Assembly (NCBI GenBank): GCA_031553045.1
Contig: JAVBLZ010000001.1
Location: 259,743-323,742, forward strand
Source of the DNA: CALXQW01 sp031553045
GTDB taxonomy: Bacteria; Verrucomicrobiota; Verrucomicrobiia; Opitutales; Intestinicryptomonadaceae
DNA: 64,000 bases
Direction of reading: 5' to 3'
The notes under the pieces were generated by a model. The model did no database searches. It was not told the origin of the DNA and saw nothing but the letters and a program-made list of their open reading frames with translations. Position numbers and translations under genes: made by a program. Positions 54,287-62,758 of this stretch are shown one piece after another. Each line of letters starts with the position of its first letter. The first letter of the stretch is position 1.

Positions 54287-55018
54287 TTATTTTTTGGCAA
54301 AAAGTTGCGGCAAAGAAATGCGGTTTTCATAAATTGCCTTGCCTATTATTGCGCCGTCGAGATTGGGGAATTCTTTGCCAAGCGAGTCCAAAGATTCTAT
54401 ATCGTCCATACTGGATACGCCGCCCGAAGCAATTAGCTTTGTGCCAAAAGGTTTGAGCACTTCAAGCATGGCTTTTTGGGCGGGAATATTTGCGCCCGTC
54501 AGCATTCCGTCTGTATCTATATCTGTGTAAATTATAGTTTTAATGCCCCGTTTTGCGACGTCCGCAGCAAGCTCATGCGCAGAAATTTTACTGAGCTCTA
54601 CCCAGCCTTTTAGCGCCACCAAACCGCCCTTTGCATCTATCCCAACCGCTATTTTATCCGCAAATTTTGAAACCAATTTGCCCGCAAATTCAGGCTCGGT
54701 ACAAGCCCTTGTGCCGACAATAGCCCTGCTTACGCCAGCATCAACCGCCATCTGCACAGATTCAATAGTGCGTATGCCGCCGCCTATTTGAACATTCACG
54801 CCCAATTTAACAATTTGTTCAACAAACCCAAGACAAGTTGGCATACCTTGAAATGCGCCGTCCAAATCTACAACGTGTATCCATTTTGCGCCCGCATCTT
54901 TAAACATCTTTGCCGCATCTAGCGGGTTTTCAAAATATACGGTTTTGTCGCTCGCCAAGCCTTGGCGCAAGCGCACACACTTGCCGTCTTTAATGTCTAT
55001 TGCGGGATAAATATTCAT
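54287..55018 (-). CDS. hisA: Phosphoribosylformimino-5-aminoimidazole carboxamide ribotide isomerase
   Basis: This TIM-barrel isomerase of histidine synthesis is 243 residues, the family length. The start IYPAIDIKDGKCVRLRQG carries the catalytic-base Asp. The first phosphate loop is QIGGGIRTIESVQMAVDAGV, the second half is IYTDIDTDGMLTGANI with the acid Asp, and IASGGVSSMDDIESL is the second phosphate loop. It stands alone with no other his gene, flanked by the two paralogous outer-membrane proteins. Isolation from the his operon is common in some lineages. Confidence 0.96.
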   Translation of the reverse strand: MNIYPAIDIKDGKCVRLRQGLASDKTVYFENPLDAAKMFKDAGAKWIHVVDLDGAFQGMPTCLGFVEQIVKLGVNVQIGGGIRTIESVQMAVDAGVSRAIVGTRACTEPEFAGKLVSKFADKIAVGIDAKGGLVALKGWVELSKISAHELAADVAKRGIKTIIYTDIDTDGMLTGANIPAQKAMLEVLKPFGTKLIASGGVSSMDDIESLDSLGKEFPNLDGAIIGKAIYENRISLPQLFAKK

Positions 55019-55053
55019 TTTTTTATAAAGAACATTTCAAAGGAGTCTTTCAA

Positions 55054-55091
55054 TAAAAAAATACGCCGAGCTTTCAAATCTCGGCGTATTT
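55054..55091 (-). terminator. Rho-independent terminator after the outer-membrane protein gene
   Basis: An 11-bp stem, AATACGCCGAG with CTCGGCGTATT, has a 9-nt loop and a T-run on the minus strand. It lies 24 bp after the stop at 55115 and before hisA. Confidence 0.88.
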
Positions 55092-55114
55092 CAAGTAAAG
55101 TTGCTTGTGTCAGT

Positions 55115-55993
55115 TTAGAATTTAAACAGCACTTTTGAACCCATCCAAAGGTGCTCCTGCGTGCCGGAAATGTCATTATCAGCGCCGTCATTGTGCTGAG
55201 CGTAACGTATGCCAATAGACAAGTCGCAATAGCTGGTAACGCTCAAAACAACGTCTGACTGTATGCCGAAGTATCCGTAGCCGTTCTTCCAAACAACGTC
55301 GTTATAACGCTGGTCGCCAGCCGCCTTGTTTGCGTGCTGATAGCCATAGTAAATGGCCGTGTCCAAACGCAGATATTCATCGCCGGTTACCCATTTTGAA
55401 ATCGGGGCGGAATATGAAAGAGCCGCTTCAATAGTGTGGGCGTCATAATTCAAGTTGTAGAAATATGCCAAAGAAGGCGTGATATTGAATGCGCCCAACC
55501 ACTTTGTGGTGTCAACGGAAAGCACCAAATAAACTTCAATTTCTCTTGTGATGTCAAAATCATCAGGAGCTTCAGTGTACCAGAAGTATGAGCTGCCAAA
55601 ATCGACAGTCAAGAAGTCGTAATTATAAATCAGACCATAATAAAAATCTACATCTGAAGTGTAATTTTTTGTTATTGGGCAGTTGCCCCAGAGTGTTGTA
55701 TAGACGGAAAACCCTGAATCTCCAAAAGCGTAGGAAATATCAAACTGAGGTTGAAATAACTGCGCCGAGTAGAATTTACCTCTATAAATATACTCTGTTT
55801 CAAAACCCAAAGCCAGTTCCAAGCTTAAATTTTCAAGCTGGGGCACGGCTTCCACGAGCGTCTTTGCAACCGGATTTTCATCTGCGGGCACTTTGTCGGT
55901 AATCAGCACAGATTGAAGTGTTACGTCCTGGGCAAACACCGATGCGAACATTGTCGCACAGATTGCCGATATGAATTTAATTGTCTTTATCAT
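55115..55993 (-). CDS. Outer-membrane beta-barrel protein, paralog of 53260-54123
   Basis: The protein has 292 residues. A signal peptide (FISAICATMFASVFAQ) is followed by strands such as LSLELALGFETEYIYRGKFY, YNYDFLTVDFGSSYFWYTEA and YGYFGIQSDVVLSVTSYCDL. It ends IRYAQHND...MGSKVLFKF with a terminal Phe. Conserved blocks are shared with the neighbour at 53260: ETEYIYRGKFYSAQLFQP against EGEYLFRAKQYASQSFQP, and SYSAPISKWV against FYSAPISKWV. They are therefore diverged paralogs from tandem duplication, now separated by hisA. The family is unknown to me; the YRGKF-type wording resembles outer-membrane proteins labelled TorF-like. Confidence 0.8.
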   Translation of the reverse strand: MIKTIKFISAICATMFASVFAQDVTLQSVLITDKVPADENPVAKTLVEAVPQLENLSLELALGFETEYIYRGKFYSAQLFQPQFDISYAFGDSGFSVYTTLWGNCPITKNYTSDVDFYYGLIYNYDFLTVDFGSSYFWYTEAPDDFDITREIEVYLVLSVDTTKWLGAFNITPSLAYFYNLNYDAHTIEAALSYSAPISKWVTGDEYLRLDTAIYYGYQHANKAAGDQRYNDVVWKNGYGYFGIQSDVVLSVTSYCDLSIGIRYAQHNDGADNDISGTQEHLWMGSKVLFKF

Positions 55994-56154
55994 AGTGTTT
56001 TAAAAAGGCGTAGTTTTTTAAATAAATTCCAACTTGTCGAGAAATTTTTTTCGCCTTTGGGAATAAAGTTTATTTTCTTTTGCGCATGACATAAAGCTAA
56101 TCGTATGAACTACGCATATCTCACGGATATGTACTCTCGTCTTCTGCGAAGGCG

Positions 56155-56862
56155 TCAATTCTTTTTCTTCCATCTGAGACCTTTTAGAGACTGAACAGGA
56201 AGCCCCGCTTTGCGCAAACGCCTATTCTCGCAGATGAGCTGTAAATAGGCGAAAAAATCTCTGTTATAGCGCATATCTATATTTTTTCTGGAATTGGAAA
56301 CATACAAAAGCAACGTGCATATCTGTTGGGGCAAATTTTCCACCAATACTGGGGCTATACACTTCTTTTTCCCGTTATGCAATATCACTTCAAAACCCCT
56401 CAAAAGACCTATAAATCTAACTTCTTTGATATCTTTTTTGTAAATGTGGGTTGTATGAAAACTGAGAACAAAAGTAATTTTATCTTCGCATATATACAAC
56501 CCGCTCTTCTTATTGAAAGCGAGGTCTAAAAGCACAATAATAGAGGGGATTCCGGGAAGAGAGATTGTAAAAAATAAAACCCCTATAGCCCATAGACCCG
56601 ACACCCTTCCTGTATCCCCCTCCGCAAGAAAAAAGAAATGATAAATAAACCCTCCAAGAATAAAGAGATATGCAAAAAGCAGAACGGCCCAGTAAAAATT
56701 TCCATATTTTGGGCAGTAGCGATAATGTCTGTTTAGACCCGCCGAAGGATCCATATATGCCGCCCTAATACGGTGTCTATCCGCCAAGCTGCGAGACGGC
56801 CAATCAGACACAACCGCCCAAATAATCGAAATTTTTAGTACTGCTATAAGCGCATTATTCAT
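56155..56862 (-). CDS. Membrane protein with PH-like domain, function unknown
   Basis: The protein has 235 residues. An N-terminal stretch may be partly membrane-associated (NNALIAVLKISIIWAVVSDW), and two clear transmembrane helices follow (FYWAVLLFAYLFILGGFIYHFFF and GLWAIGVLFFTISLPGIPSIIVLL). A segment of about 70 residues, LYICEDKITFVLSFHTTHIY then KKDIKEVRFIGLLRG, has the strand pattern of bacterial PH-type domains. The C-terminus is basic (ENRRLRKAGLPV...RWKKKN). The layout matches the small protein at 25707-26174. It is followed upstream by another membrane protein gene at 56929. I name no function. Confidence 0.7.
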   Translation of the reverse strand: MNNALIAVLKISIIWAVVSDWPSRSLADRHRIRAAYMDPSAGLNRHYRYCPKYGNFYWAVLLFAYLFILGGFIYHFFFLAEGDTGRVSGLWAIGVLFFTISLPGIPSIIVLLDLAFNKKSGLYICEDKITFVLSFHTTHIYKKDIKEVRFIGLLRGFEVILHNGKKKCIAPVLVENLPQQICTLLLYVSNSRKNIDMRYNRDFFAYLQLICENRRLRKAGLPVQSLKGLRWKKKN

Positions 56863-56928
56863 ATTTGATAAGTATCAACGACAATATATCCATTCGCATC
56901 CATTTCACAAAAAAACTCATAATCTATT

Positions 56929-57639
56929 CTAGCAAACTCTTATCTTATTTGAACTTAGCATCGCATTAATCACACCCACAACATCCGCAAGCAGCTCGTC
57001 ATCATCTTGACTATCTGCATATTTCCTCAGATAATCATCATCTGCGGATATGATAATTTTGTAAGGAACAACACTCTCGGTACGAATATTACATTCAACT
57101 CTTTTATTTTTCAATAATTCCTTGAACATGCCTGATTTTTTTTGGACATCCAAATATTCAAACATTTGAAAAGCCGCATTTTCGTAAAGGCGTTTTTCGT
57201 TTTTAAATTTATTGAATTGAATTGGCAAGTCCCAGATTTCAACCGTCAATCCTTTGGCAGTGCAAAGAATATTTTCATTGAGCATTCCCGCCCAGACACG
57301 CCCGCATATCACATCTTCATGCCTTTTATTCCTGGCGCATTTTATATAAGTGCCGAGAGCCAGCACGGCGCAGAGAAACCCCACCCCGACCAATATCCCA
57401 CTATTGGGCGTCCCTTGTCCTCGGACAGTTCCCGAAAGGGAGTACCCGCCGCCAATCATCAGAATCAGCAATAGGAAAAGCACAGATGCAAACAATGGAG
57501 TGATAAGTATAGCGGAGATAATCCCGCCCTTCTTTTTCAGGGTAAAGAATGCTGCAAAAATCAAGACTATCACACCCACAGTCGCCGGGCCGCCCGCAAA
57601 CTGCGTAAGACTCAACAAAAAGAAATCAATCTCACTCAT
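56929..57639 (-). CDS. Three-helix membrane protein, function unknown
   Basis: The protein has 236 residues. The first 100 hold about three transmembrane segments (TVGVIVLIFAAFFTL, IISAILITPLFASVLFLLLIL, ILVGVGFLCAVLALGTYIKC). The remaining 130 residues are soluble and charged (LPIQFNKFKNEKRLYENAAF, VVPYKIIISADDDYLRKYAD). No motif is recognised. It is in the same direction as the 56155 gene but 66 bp apart, so the two may be co-transcribed. Its start is followed (on the plus strand) by the tRNA-Phe transcription unit. Confidence 0.68.
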   Translation of the reverse strand: MSEIDFFLLSLTQFAGGPATVGVIVLIFAAFFTLKKKGGIISAILITPLFASVLFLLLILMIGGGYSLSGTVRGQGTPNSGILVGVGFLCAVLALGTYIKCARNKRHEDVICGRVWAGMLNENILCTAKGLTVEIWDLPIQFNKFKNEKRLYENAAFQMFEYLDVQKKSGMFKELLKNKRVECNIRTESVVPYKIIISADDDYLRKYADSQDDDELLADVVGVINAMLSSNKIRVC

Positions 57640-57868
57640 GCTAAAAACATACCCAAGCCTTCATCCGAAGTCAATTAATTATCCCGTAAACATTAAAACA
57701 TATACGGTTTAAAAGTTAAAAACTAGCTTATCGCCAAAATGCGCTTAAACAATGAAATACGAAGCCACAACAGAAGTTTTGAAAATTACCGCCTTAGAGC
57801 CCTTGCCCTTTGCGGCATCAAACCCATTTACCACTCATTTTGCTGTTGACCCTAAAAGTGTTGAAGCC

Positions 57869-57905
57869 AAAAAAAAGCCCCCGAGAGAAATTCCCCTCGA
57901 GGGCC
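57869..57905 (-). terminator. Rho-independent terminator of the tRNA-Phe unit
   Basis: The stem GCCCCCGAG with CTCGAGGGC (one mismatch) is followed on the minus strand by eight T. It lies about 30 bp past the 3' end of the tRNA. A second small hairpin (AGGGC-TTTC-GCCCT) lies between the two. Confidence 0.85.
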
Positions 57906-57936
57906 TTATATTCAGGGCTTTCGCCCTATTTTAAAG

Positions 57937-58012
<76 letters not shown>

Positions 58013-58029
58013 ATAAAAGAAAGTGCGAG

Positions 58030-58057
58030 ATTCTTACTAATATTATTGCTTCGTCAA
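58030..58057 (-). promoter_or_regulatory. Probable promoter of tRNA-Phe
   Basis: On the minus strand, TTGACG (complement of 58052-58057) and AAGAAT (complement of 58030-58035) are 16 bp apart. The GC-rich CTCGC downstream of the -10 resembles the discriminator of stable-RNA promoters. About 17 bp separate it from the tRNA 5' end. Confidence 0.5.
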
Positions 58058-58163
58058 TACTAATTTTAGTTTTTTTAACAAAAGGTAAACATCTGCAATT
58101 TGCCCAATATAAATATGCATACGCAATGTCATTTTAAGTTAAATAGACATTCAAAGAATTACG

Positions 58164-60869
58164 CTATTTGCGATTTTTAGACTTGGGCAAATGATGGTCT
58201 AAAACCGCAAAAATGCTCCGCATTGTAATGGGCTTAAACAAGACATCCGCAAAGATATGCCCTTCATCCAAAATCTGAGTGTCGGCTGTTACCGCAACAA
58301 TAGGCACATCTTTTAAGCGCTCATCTTCTCTGATTTTTTTTGCAAGCTCCTCGCCACTCATATTGGGCATCCAAAGGTCTGTCATAATCATGTCGGGCTT
58401 GTAGGTTTTTAAAACATCGAGAGCGCCTTCAGGAGTTAGCGCTTCAACCACTTCTATCCCCATATTTTTAAGCATTCTGCCAAGAACTTTTATGTTCATT
58501 TGCACGTCGTCAACAATCAGGATATTTAAAGAAAATTTGTAATCCTCTATATTTACGGCAATATGCTCAACTTCCACCGTTGCGTGATGTTCAGAAGTGC
58601 TGGCGGGCGTGTCTGAAATTTCCACATTTTCAAAGCGAAACTTAAATGTAGTGCCTTTGCCAATGGCGCTTTCAACCGCCACAGTACCGTCCATTTTTTC
58701 AAGCAGCCTTTTTACTATCGCAAGGCCAAGCCCCGTGCCCTCAGAAGCGCCCTGCCCACGCACACGCTGCAAGTTGTCTTGCTCAAAAGCATTAAACACC
58801 TTTTGCAGGTTTTTCCCATCAATGCCGATGCCCGTATCTTTTACTTCTATAAGCAAATTGCCCGTCTTCTTTGTCTTATTCTCAAAAGAGATTTTTACGT
58901 CTATACCGCCACTGTTGGTGAACTTAATGGCGTTGCCGACTACGTTCATCAAAATTTGCCTTAAACGCAAGATGTCGAACATGAGCACGGGTATTTTGTT
59001 TTCTAAAACAACATTTAGCGTTATGCCTTTTTTGCTGGCAGCAAACTTGAATATGTTTTTAAATTCATCCGCAACAGCAGACACATCTATCGCCGTCTTA
59101 AATATTCCCATTTGGCCGGCTTCAAGCTTTGACAAGTCTAAAATGTCATTGATTAACTTAAGCAAAGTGTTTGCGGCAAAATTGATATTTTTCAGATTAT
59201 GCTCACGCTCTTGTGCGGAAAGGCTGTGGTCTTGCGTAAGCTCAGAATAACCTATTACTGCGTTAAGCGGAGTGCGCAATTCATGGCTCATAGTGGCAAG
59301 GAAGTAAGACTTTGCACGTTCCGACTCTTGCGCAGCCTCCATGGCTTTTAAAAGTTTTTTATTTGTTTCTACAAGCTCAGAAATGTCAACCACGGATGCG
59401 ATAAAAGTATTTGCGCCAAACACCCGCTCAGAAACTTTTGCCACCACTGCTTTCAAACGCTGAGCGTTGTAGCTGTATTCTATCGAGACTTTTTCGCCAG
59501 CCTTGATTTGCTCTACACTATTTTCATAGGCAACAGAAAACTCAGCCCCGAATTCACGAATAGACTTGAACTTTATCAGTCTGGAATCTGCGGAGTAAGA
59601 ATAATAAATATCCCCAGATTGCGAAAAGACATAAATGCTCGACGGCATATTCTGGAAAAGCAGCGCATTCCTTTGGGAAACTCTCATTGCCCTGAGCGCC
59701 AAAATGAGGCACGTCAAAGCCAAAACAACGATGAACAGCAATATTGAAGTTACAACCCTATAATCTATCAAATCCCAAAGCTTTGGGGGCACGTCATAAT
59801 ATGCGGTAAAACTTGGCATGGTGTCTATGCGCATATTTTTTTCCGTAAATATCTGCCAATTCACCCGCAAGGCTATGGCATTCAACGCCTCATATGGGTC
59901 TATTTTAGAATTGGGGTTGTCTATCAAAATTTTAGATTTTTCGGCGATAAATGCGCCCAAATGCACACCGTTTGTCATGTAACCGCCCAGCACAAAATCT
60001 GCGCTATCGTCAAAAAAAGCAATCATACGTTTGTCCACGATTTTGGAAATCATCTCAGAATATTCTTCCTGCTCTTTATATACGCCGCCGTCTTTTTCGC
60101 TGCCCCAACCGTAATGAATTTCAAACAAAGGTTCATCTTTTTTTGCTGCGTATTCTTTTATTTTTGCCATGAGCTCATCCGTAGAATAATCCATGCCATT
60201 CAAGAAAACCACATCAACAGCGTCTAAATTTGCCCTTGCCACGCCAGCGTTATATTTAGGCAAAGCCTCAAAGTTATGAGTCTTCATGTTTTGAACAATG
60301 TTCTTCATGTATTCTTGCGCAATCAAGCCGTCTTCGCTGCCGTCTATTACAAACAAAATCCTTTTGGTATCGGGGAACAGCTTCATACCTATATTGATAT
60401 TGCCTTCCACCGCCAAAGGAAAACTCATGGTTGTAATGCGAGGATTGTTTTTCAACTCCTCAGGGGCTTCACCCAAAATACCCGATATTAGTATGTGCGC
60501 ATCTTTCGGAAACCTATCAATATTTGCCAAAAGCATATTGATTGCAGGCGGGTCTATCGCAACGATGATGTCGAATTTGCTGTGCTGAAAGTGGCGCAAT
60601 ATTTTGTTTAAGTCTTTTTCATTATAACCCTCGCCGAGATGCTCCCAAGTTTCGGTTTCTTCCCAAATGAGATAATAGCCGGAGTCATTTTCAAATGCAG
60701 ACTTAAAGCCATTGATTATAGACCTTCCCCAAAATGTCTCATCGCTGAAAGAGGAAATCATCAAGACATTTTTCTTGGTCGTGGCAGGAGAACCAAGCGT
60801 TCCTGCAAAAATAAAATTAGATAAACAAAAAAATGTTGCGGTAAAAATTACCAAACGGATATATCGCAT
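58164..60869 (-). CDS. Hybrid sensor histidine kinase with substrate-binding-protein-like sensor
   Basis: The product has 901 residues from the ATG at 60869; an upstream TTG at 60932 would add 21 residues but spoils the signal peptide (IRLVIFTATFFCLSNFIFA). A periplasmic binding-protein-like domain spans about 30-365 (NVLMISSFSDETFWGRSIIN, DIIVAIDPPAINMLLANIDR (as FDIIVAIDPPAINMLL), GGYMTNGVHLGAFIAEKSKI). The transmembrane helix is VVTSILLFIVVLALTCLILAL, followed by a degenerate PAS. HisKA has SYFLATMSHELRTPLNAVIG (His529). HATPase has NAIKFTNSGG, DTGIGIDGKNLQ and GTGLGLAIVKRLLEKMDG. The C-terminal receiver has Asp831 in MIMTDLWMPNMSGEEL. It is the smaller relative of the giant kinase at 28994. 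Confidence 0.92.
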   Translation of the reverse strand: MRYIRLVIFTATFFCLSNFIFAGTLGSPATTKKNVLMISSFSDETFWGRSIINGFKSAFENDSGYYLIWEETETWEHLGEGYNEKDLNKILRHFQHSKFDIIVAIDPPAINMLLANIDRFPKDAHILISGILGEAPEELKNNPRITTMSFPLAVEGNINIGMKLFPDTKRILFVIDGSEDGLIAQEYMKNIVQNMKTHNFEALPKYNAGVARANLDAVDVVFLNGMDYSTDELMAKIKEYAAKKDEPLFEIHYGWGSEKDGGVYKEQEEYSEMISKIVDKRMIAFFDDSADFVLGGYMTNGVHLGAFIAEKSKILIDNPNSKIDPYEALNAIALRVNWQIFTEKNMRIDTMPSFTAYYDVPPKLWDLIDYRVVTSILLFIVVLALTCLILALRAMRVSQRNALLFQNMPSSIYVFSQSGDIYYSYSADSRLIKFKSIREFGAEFSVAYENSVEQIKAGEKVSIEYSYNAQRLKAVVAKVSERVFGANTFIASVVDISELVETNKKLLKAMEAAQESERAKSYFLATMSHELRTPLNAVIGYSELTQDHSLSAQEREHNLKNINFAANTLLKLINDILDLSKLEAGQMGIFKTAIDVSAVADEFKNIFKFAASKKGITLNVVLENKIPVLMFDILRLRQILMNVVGNAIKFTNSGGIDVKISFENKTKKTGNLLIEVKDTGIGIDGKNLQKVFNAFEQDNLQRVRGQGASEGTGLGLAIVKRLLEKMDGTVAVESAIGKGTTFKFRFENVEISDTPASTSEHHATVEVEHIAVNIEDYKFSLNILIVDDVQMNIKVLGRMLKNMGIEVVEALTPEGALDVLKTYKPDMIMTDLWMPNMSGEELAKKIREDERLKDVPIVAVTADTQILDEGHIFADVLFKPITMRSIFAVLDHHLPKSKNRK

Positions 60870-60932
60870 ATAATTAATTGAATTTGCGTTAAAATTGTTC
60901 TTAAAAGTAAGATTAAGGTTGGTCTTAAGCAA

Positions 60933-61504
60933 GCCTTAATTTCGCATGAAATAGACTCATAGAATATATGCGAAGGTAATTCGCAATCTTTTTGCATATT
61001 TTTTTTACCAAAACAAAAATTGAAGTAAGTATAAATAAAATTTAGATTTTTTGAAAATTCAAAAATCAAAGCCTTTTAGGTTTTTTGAAAATGAAATTAA
61101 AAATACTTGTAAATAAATACCCAAGTTGTGGGTTTTAGGCAGTTTCAAAAATTATCAACGCCAAACACTTTTAAGACATACAAGACCGCATCGATTTGAG
61201 ATAAAATTCATCAAACCGACAAAAAAGATTTCAGCACACCAAGAACAACTCACATTGCCCCTGAAAATATCTGCCAAATATTGCGAAAACCAAAATCGCA
61301 ACTATTAGGGCATATACAACAGCACCAAAAATACAACAACAGGAGAGGCGAAAATCATTGAAACTATCAGAGATGTCCCAAGATCTACCATCGAGTCTTT
61401 TACTTTCTGCATTCTCTATCTTCTTATTTATAGAATTCTGGTATCACTATCGGATTATTATTCAAAAAAGTCAAGTTTTTTCTCAATATTTACAAAACCT
61501 TCCG
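60933..61504. other. Gene-poor AT-rich interval
   Basis: No reading frame here has convincing coding signals. Short frames (for example 61126-61308) have no ribosome site and read as mixed low-complexity. A frame from 61358 to 61612 is preceded by AGGAG but its product is unrecognisable. The stretch may be decayed prophage, as Mu-like fragments begin at about 61,669. Nothing else is recognisable. Confidence 0.5.
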
Positions 61505-61613
61505 AAAAAAAATCCTACCTACATCGTAGGCAATTTTATTTGCATTCAGACAGTTTTTACTCAAAACTCAAAATCAAATATATTCACTGCGACAAAGCTC
61601 TGTTCTTTTTGAT
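61505..61613. ncRNA. Candidate tracrRNA locus (anti-repeat plus possible terminator); strand uncertain
   Basis: Bases 61591-61613 match positions 14-36 of the CRISPR repeat at 19 of 23 sites, as GACAAAG, three mismatches, TGTTCTTTTT, G, AT. Read as plus-strand RNA against a crRNA made from the minus strand, it pairs as 13 bp (one G-U) next to the spacer, a 3x3 internal loop, then 7 bp: the usual repeat:anti-repeat shape. Read on the minus strand, the same match would be followed by a hairpin at 61516-61532 and eight T (61512-61505), a terminator about 80 nt downstream, giving an RNA of about 109 nt. The first reading has the better duplex, the second the better tail. It could also be a decayed repeat. 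Confidence 0.45.
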
Positions 61614-61668
61614 CCAAAACTTTCAAAAGATGTTCCAAACTTTAAAGAAAATGCAGACGATGTAAGCG

Positions 61669-62104
61669 GTGTCGTGGACGGTCAGAAAAAGACTTGTTGG
61701 CGCCACAATGCGGAAAAGGCTGGTAAACAAAGAGAGGATTGACAAAATCGCCGATGCCGACCTTAACGGTCTCTCCGACGCAACGTCCAAAGCGCACCCT
61801 GTCCAATCCTCTGTCGGTGATGAAACGAAAAGCCCTAAAAAGTCAAGGGGGAAGTTTAGGCTCCGAAATTGAGGGCCGCCTTGCCCGTCTGGAACTTGCT
61901 GAAGGCTGCGTGCGCCACTCACATGAAATTTGGGATAATGGCAACGAGAGAACTTACATTAGTATTTATAAAAAGCCTTCAGGCAAATTAAAGGGCATAG
62001 CCGTAGCCGTGAAAAAAAATGAAGTTGTGGAAACTTGGTTTGTGGAAGATTTAAAAAAATTAAACTCAAAGCGACACGGAGTAAGGATATATGCAAGTAC
62101 TTAA
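61669..62104 (+). pseudogene. Frameshifted C-terminus of a Mu-like minor head protein (gpF) with nuclease-like domain
   Basis: Two overlapping frames carry one protein. The first (from 61669) gives RIDKIADADLNGLSDATSKA to its stop at 61872. The second (to 62104) gives RLARLELAEGCVRHSHEIWD then NGNERTYISIYKKPSGKLKG and VVETWFVEDLKKLNSKRHGV. The second part resembles the barnase/EndoU/RelE-like nuclease domain that follows gpF in many Mu-like phages (from memory). A frameshift near 61,850 and the missing N-terminal head domain show it is decayed. The start of the frame overlaps the end of the gene-poor interval. Confidence in the phage call is moderate. Confidence 0.6.
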
Positions 62105-62227
62105 AAATGGACGGACAGGGAGCAGTCAAGACACCCCTGTCGCCGCTCAAGAAGTGTATCGCATTGACCTGCACAAATCCTGAACTCACTAATACAATCA
62201 AACAAACCCTTTAAAAAATCAAGCAAA

Positions 62228-62560
62228 ATGTTAGAAATAAAAATTACAACCCCAAGCGATATTGAAAGCAACTTAGATAAAATCCTGAAGCTTTCAAAGC
62301 GGCCTAAAGGCACAATGCGCAAGCTTGGGCGCAGTCTGTCTAACGCCTTTCGTGAGCATTTTGAAAACCGCAATAATGTTTCAAATAAACGTGGATTTAA
62401 AAAAAGTGGTTACTGGGCTAAGGTGCGTCGTTCAACATATTTGGCGGATTACGACGATGGCTTGCTTCAGTTTCTATTGAATTGCCTGCACGCTGCCAAA
62501 AACCCGTACTTGCCCATCCACTGCGCTCACCATCTTTTGGGCTTACGGCATTTTCATTAA
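62228..62560 (+). pseudogene. Truncated phage virion morphogenesis protein (gpG-like), plus-strand fragment
   Basis: The frame begins MLEIKITTPSDIESNLDKIL and keeps family-like text (KLGRSLSNAFREHFENRNNV, SGYWAKVRRSTYLADYDDG) up to about residue 77 (near 62,460). The reading then changes to unrelated sequence (LLQFLLNCLHAAKN...) and stops at 62560. A normal gpG is about 150-200 residues, so the C-terminus is lost. It is preceded by a 123-bp gap after the gpF fragment, the usual Mu order. The family match is from pattern memory. Confidence 0.6.
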
Positions 62561-62702
62561 ATTTTTTGCGGAAAATGCGCTTTAAAGAAGTTGCAAGCCT
62601 ACCGCAGAGAAGCTTTTTGCCGCCTGGATTTAAACGGTCTGTAAGCGTTTTGAGCGCTAAATTAACCTCAAGTCCATTTGTGGTAGTTTCAATTTTTAGC
62701 AT
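62418..62702 (-). pseudogene. Truncated phage virion morphogenesis protein (gpG-like), minus-strand fragment
   Basis: The minus-strand frame from ATG 62702 reads MLKIETTTNGLEVNLALKTL, then LATSLKRIFRKKFNENAVSP, then STGFWQRAGNSIETEAS. It parallels the plus-strand fragment: MLEIKITT against MLKIETTT, SGYWAKVRRST against TGFWQRAGNS. It loses similarity at about the same point, near 62,460, where the two genes meet. It converges with the other fragment, so it belongs to a second, different gpG gene. The 62714 ATG upstream is unlikely. Confidence 0.58.
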
Positions 62703-62758
62703 GACAGCCCCCAAACTTTGAAATTGACATTTGCTAATAAAAAGCCTTGTTTGCGCTT

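Noticed and set aside
57752..57934. 60-codon plus-strand frame before tRNA-Phe
   Set aside because: It runs through the rho-independent terminator and has no family; treated as chance.
61358..61612. 84-codon frame after an AGGAG site
   Set aside because: It has low complexity, no recognisable family, a TTG start and overlap with the candidate tracrRNA; not supported.
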